Positions 60,487-64,000 of a stretch of DNA of 64,000 nt are shown piece after piece (position 1 is the stretch's first letter; each line of letters opens with the position of its first letter). The notes under the pieces are model-generated. The model saw only the letters and a program-made list of their open reading frames with translations, made no database searches and had not been told where the DNA came from. Made by a program: the position numbers and the translations under genes. The stretch is from Aphelocoma coerulescens (Eukaryota > Chordata > Aves > Passeriformes > Corvidae), in NCBI RefSeq assembly GCF_041296385.1, contig NC_091019.1, positions 14,648,531-14,712,530 on the forward strand, written 5' to 3'.

Positions 60487-63400
60487 CATCTTAAAACACT
60501 TGTAAAAGTATACAGTAAACACAGGAAGACCATAAAAACTTGATTAGTGTACCTGGGCTGATGGGTTAATTTTTAACATTCAATTTAAAAATGTTAAGCT
60601 CAAAATTAATTAAAGCACTTAATATGCAAAGACCAAGCACAAATAGGGATTTCATGTATGACACTAGTGCCTGACACAGCAGTGAGTTGATGCCAGTGTA
60701 AAGCAGAGATAGAAACAGCAGATGTGAGCAGCTCAGTGCATATTCAGCTGTGAGACAGGGGATCAGAGCATTAGACAGGAAAAAGGCAGTGCCTGTGGCC
60801 GAGTGGAGTTTAGGAAAGCTCGCAGTGCAAATGGGAAAAGCTGCAGGTAAGCAGGCCCTGGAAGAGGATCCCATACACCCACACCTCCAGCAGCAAAGGA
60901 AGACTTCCCATCTCCTTCACTTTCTACCGGGCTGTTGCTTTATCTGCTCCCCAAAAACTCTCTCCACGCTTGTCTCACTCCCTGTTTTGTTTTTGACCTT
61001 TACTTGTCTGATCACATCTAAATTTAGCTGAGAAGTTTTTGAGAAGCAAAGATGATCCATGTTAACTCATTCCCTAGAGGTGCGTAGAATACTTGCAGGT
61101 GCTCTGATATGCTGCAAGCCAAAAGGGAAAAGCCCTTTGTTTTTCCAAGGGCTCTGAAACTAGGCTAGTTCAAGCTGTACATCTATATTTTGGAATTTTG
61201 GGAAGCAGGGAAACGGGGTTGGTGACTGAGTGTGGTCTGTTGGGTTGCCATAAGGGATAACACTGGATCTGAGCCTGGATTTCAAACACCCTCAGCATTT
61301 GACATGTGATTATCACTCTTTGGAATTAGATTTAACAGCACTGGGGAAAGAGGTTAATGTGAAGCCAGCATCAAGTATGCTGAACTCTGGTCTTTGGAAA
61401 TACCATTGCTAAAGTTGCTATCAGTGTATTTCCACGAGAACATCAGAGCTTTGTTTATCAAGTGCCGACTTGGCCAAATTATTATCAGCTGCTGGAGATG
61501 GGTACAAAGGATGCACTGTCAAGTCTCTACTTCAATTTCCAAATTTGGGCCATTCTTTCCATGATGTAACATACTTATCTGCTATATGGGTATTCTCAAA
61601 CATGGAATAAATAATAATACAGGGTTTTATCTATATATTAGAATATGGATGCCTTTGCCTTATATTTGTTGCTTTAACCAAAACAATTTGATTATAAATT
61701 TTCTTGGCTTTCTTCAGTGTAGCTGAGCATGAGCTACTGTCAGAGACAGCACAGAAGACAAAATGGACCAGTGGTCTGACCAAAAATTGCTGTTACACTG
61801 CTGTGTCCTATTACTAATTATTGCTAATGTTATTTTGAGATATTATGTAATTAATATTGTTATTTCCTGTAGGACAGAATTCCTAGCAGTTTGAAACACA
61901 AATAGCACACCTAAAACAAAATCTCCCTTGGTACATCCACTGAATGTTTCTTCATCCTGAAGCCACATAGCGAACATGCCTGTTCCATTTCATAGGGAAA
62001 AGCAAGATATATGATATGGCAGTAAAAGTGGGCTCAAATATCAGTGCCAATAAATACTTGAGGAAAGTAATGATACTTAGAACTGTTACCTTTGCTGTTC
62101 TTAAAGGAACTTGGTAGGTAACACAAACACTTAATTTTTGGACTGCTAATATGTGGTTAAAACAAACCTGAGCTTCTGCTGCATTAGGTGAAGCTGTTCC
62201 TTTTAAAGACAAAAGCCCAGTGACACTGTGCACCTCAACAAGAAATAGTTATACAGCCCTTGAAAAAGAGGACCATTAATATACAGGATTTCTTGCAAAA
62301 TCAGAAATTAGTGTTATCAAAATTTGGTTTGCAAGGCTTGAAGAAAATGGGAGAGGAGAGAGAAACCTGTAGTCCTTTTTTGAGAACAAACATGGATAGT
62401 AGTTACAAAAGGGAGATGGGTGCTTGGGAAACAAACCCTCAGAGCAGCTGACATCTGAATTAGTTACTGCTGAATTAATACTTACGTGGTACAAAATACC
62501 TTTAAATTATGAGTGTTATCCTGCATTTCTATATAAAATACAAAGTCCAGGCCTTTAGGAGAAGGCATTTACAAATACAACACATGCAAAATAAGAAAAG
62601 TGTAAAGTAGATCCTAAAACCCTTTGCCCTTGCCTTGTTACACAAGGTAGCATTGAATGAGGAGGAGAGGGGCAGAGGAGTGGGCAGGGCAGCAGCCAGG
62701 CAAAGGGAGAAAATGGGAAATTGTTCTTTACTTACAGAACTTGAAAAAGGCTGCCACACTGCTTGGAATTGCACAGGTTGGCAGAGACCCTGGGAGAATG
62801 AAACACTAAACATCTCAAACCCAGGAAGGACAGGAATTATTAACTCTGTTTTTATCTGGGGTCGGTGCATTTGAATTACGTTTCAGGAGCATGGCAACTT
62901 TTTCTTCTGAAGGAAAAGACTGAGAACAAAATTAGGGTAGAAAAACGTGATTTGCATTAATTTTGCCATTTCAGTGTATGTTATTTAAATTGATATTTTG
63001 TTACTCTGAAGGGGAAAAGAGGATTGCCATGAGATCCACAGGTGGTTAACACCCTTGCCAGAAACACATTCTGGATGGATGACATGGCAGAAGCCACCAT
63101 GTTGCCAGAGCTTTAAGCAGGATTCTGCCAAAGGAGGTTCCAAAAGGTAAGTTTTGACAGATGCTGCAATTCCAGGAATTGTTTTCATCTAGAAACTGCT
63201 AAAATATGGAAGGCTTTTGAACTGTAGTAGCTCAGTTTGCAGCAGTCTTTTAGCGTGGTATTTTGGGAATATGATGTTGAAGTGCTTGAGGGCATGTTCT
63301 GCTCTGGGCAGTTTGTTGCAGCCTGCACTGGGAAGACATTCACAAATGTCCCGTGTGTTAAAGGACCTATATGTGGAATGAGGAATTCCCTGGTGATTTT

Positions 63401-64000
63401 TTGGTGTGCCATTTAGCATGTCACCTCCAGCCTGCTTCATAGGGAGTGCTGAAGTGTGTGGGTAAGACTGAAATGACATGATCCAAGTGATGAACTTGGC
63501 CCTGGGACTGGAAGTTTGTATTTATTAGTCAAATAATTGTCCTAAGACCTGCTGCTGGACTCGATGGAGTGTTTGGGATGTGTTGCACTGGTCTCTCACA
63601 GTAATTTTTATGCAGAGTTTGTGGATAGTGCATCCTGCTGGAGCTGATCTCTGTCAACTCTGAGGTAAATTCAGAGGTGTTTTCCCTTCCCTTTAAGTGG
63701 TAACACCTACAGCTTTGCCAAGTCCTAGCAAAAGCTGCTAATATGCTATAGAAATAGAAACAAGCCAAAAGGTGGCTGCAGCTGTTGTTTACTACATTAT
63801 TGCACAGTTTGGTTCCATATGTGTGCCTCTGTGGAAAAGAAGTGCTTCAGAATAAGCAAATAAAAATTAAACAAACTGGAGAAGGTAAGTGAAGCTAACC
63901 CACCTTCAGCATCTAATCTCTACATTACACCAGAGTCTTTCTGTATCCAATCCCAACTTCCCAAAGGATTTAGTGTAGATCAGAAATACCTCTGAGCCTA
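60487..64000. other. Intergenic sequence to window end
   Basis: No gene recognised. The longest open frame (62529-62870, - strand) has no domain, no conserved motif and no splice context. SWAP70, expected here by mammalian gene order, is not visible. Confidence 0.65.

Noticed and set aside
62529..62870. 113-codon - strand open frame in the intergenic part
   Set aside because: No family similarity, signal or splice context. It does not resemble SWAP70, the expected neighbour.

Overview
The window is vertebrate nuclear DNA, most likely from a bird. It is AT-rich and intron-rich. It carries CR1-type LINE fragments and a short endogenous-retrovirus LTR of avian style. It also holds 23 introns of a gene whose mammalian counterpart is very much larger. 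There is no bacterial-type gene organisation. Nearly all the long open frames are chance intronic frames or exons with intronic read-through.

One protein-coding gene is present: the 3' two-thirds of SBF2 (MTMR13, myotubularin-related protein 13) on the + strand. I place 24 exons from 6494 to about 55545. Together they encode 1233 residues (1201 without an apparent optional exon) ending at the stop codon 53810-53812. Exon phases join without a frame break. The order is: the region after the DENN module (exons 1-4), a PH-GRAM domain (exons 5-8), a myotubularin phosphatase-like domain (exons 9-18), a linker with a short coiled coil (exons 19-21), and a C-terminal PH domain (exons 22-24). The catalytic signature in exon 15 has lost both essential residues, so the protein is a pseudophosphatase, as is known for SBF2. 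The start codon, promoter and DENN exons lie to the left of the window.

Layout: 1-6493 is intron with one CR1 tail. Exons 1-6 cluster in 6.5-10.9 kb. Exons 7-12 are spread over 13.1-25.4 kb, with an old antisense CR1 near 16.1-16.7 kb. A 5.6-kb intron (25.4-31.0 kb) holds a purine-rich tract, a CR1 tail and a sequence resembling conserved regulatory DNA. Exons 13-16 lie at 31.0-38.0 kb, with an ATT microsatellite and a hairpin-forming inverted repeat between them. A 5.9-kb intron follows, then exons 17-19 (43.9-45.8 kb), a 4.2-kb intron, and exons 20-24 with the 3' UTR (50.0-55.5 kb). From 55.5 kb to the end I see no gene. The only identifiable element is a solo LTR on the - strand at about 59.9-60.5 kb. 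In mammals the next gene is SWAP70 in convergent orientation; I did not find its coding sequence here.

I found no previously undescribed system. The items most worth checking are the in-frame 96-nt cassette exon, a GC-AG intron, the LTR with an intact-looking promoter layout just downstream of SBF2, and tandem polyadenylation signals. Residue numbers below count from the first residue encoded in this window.
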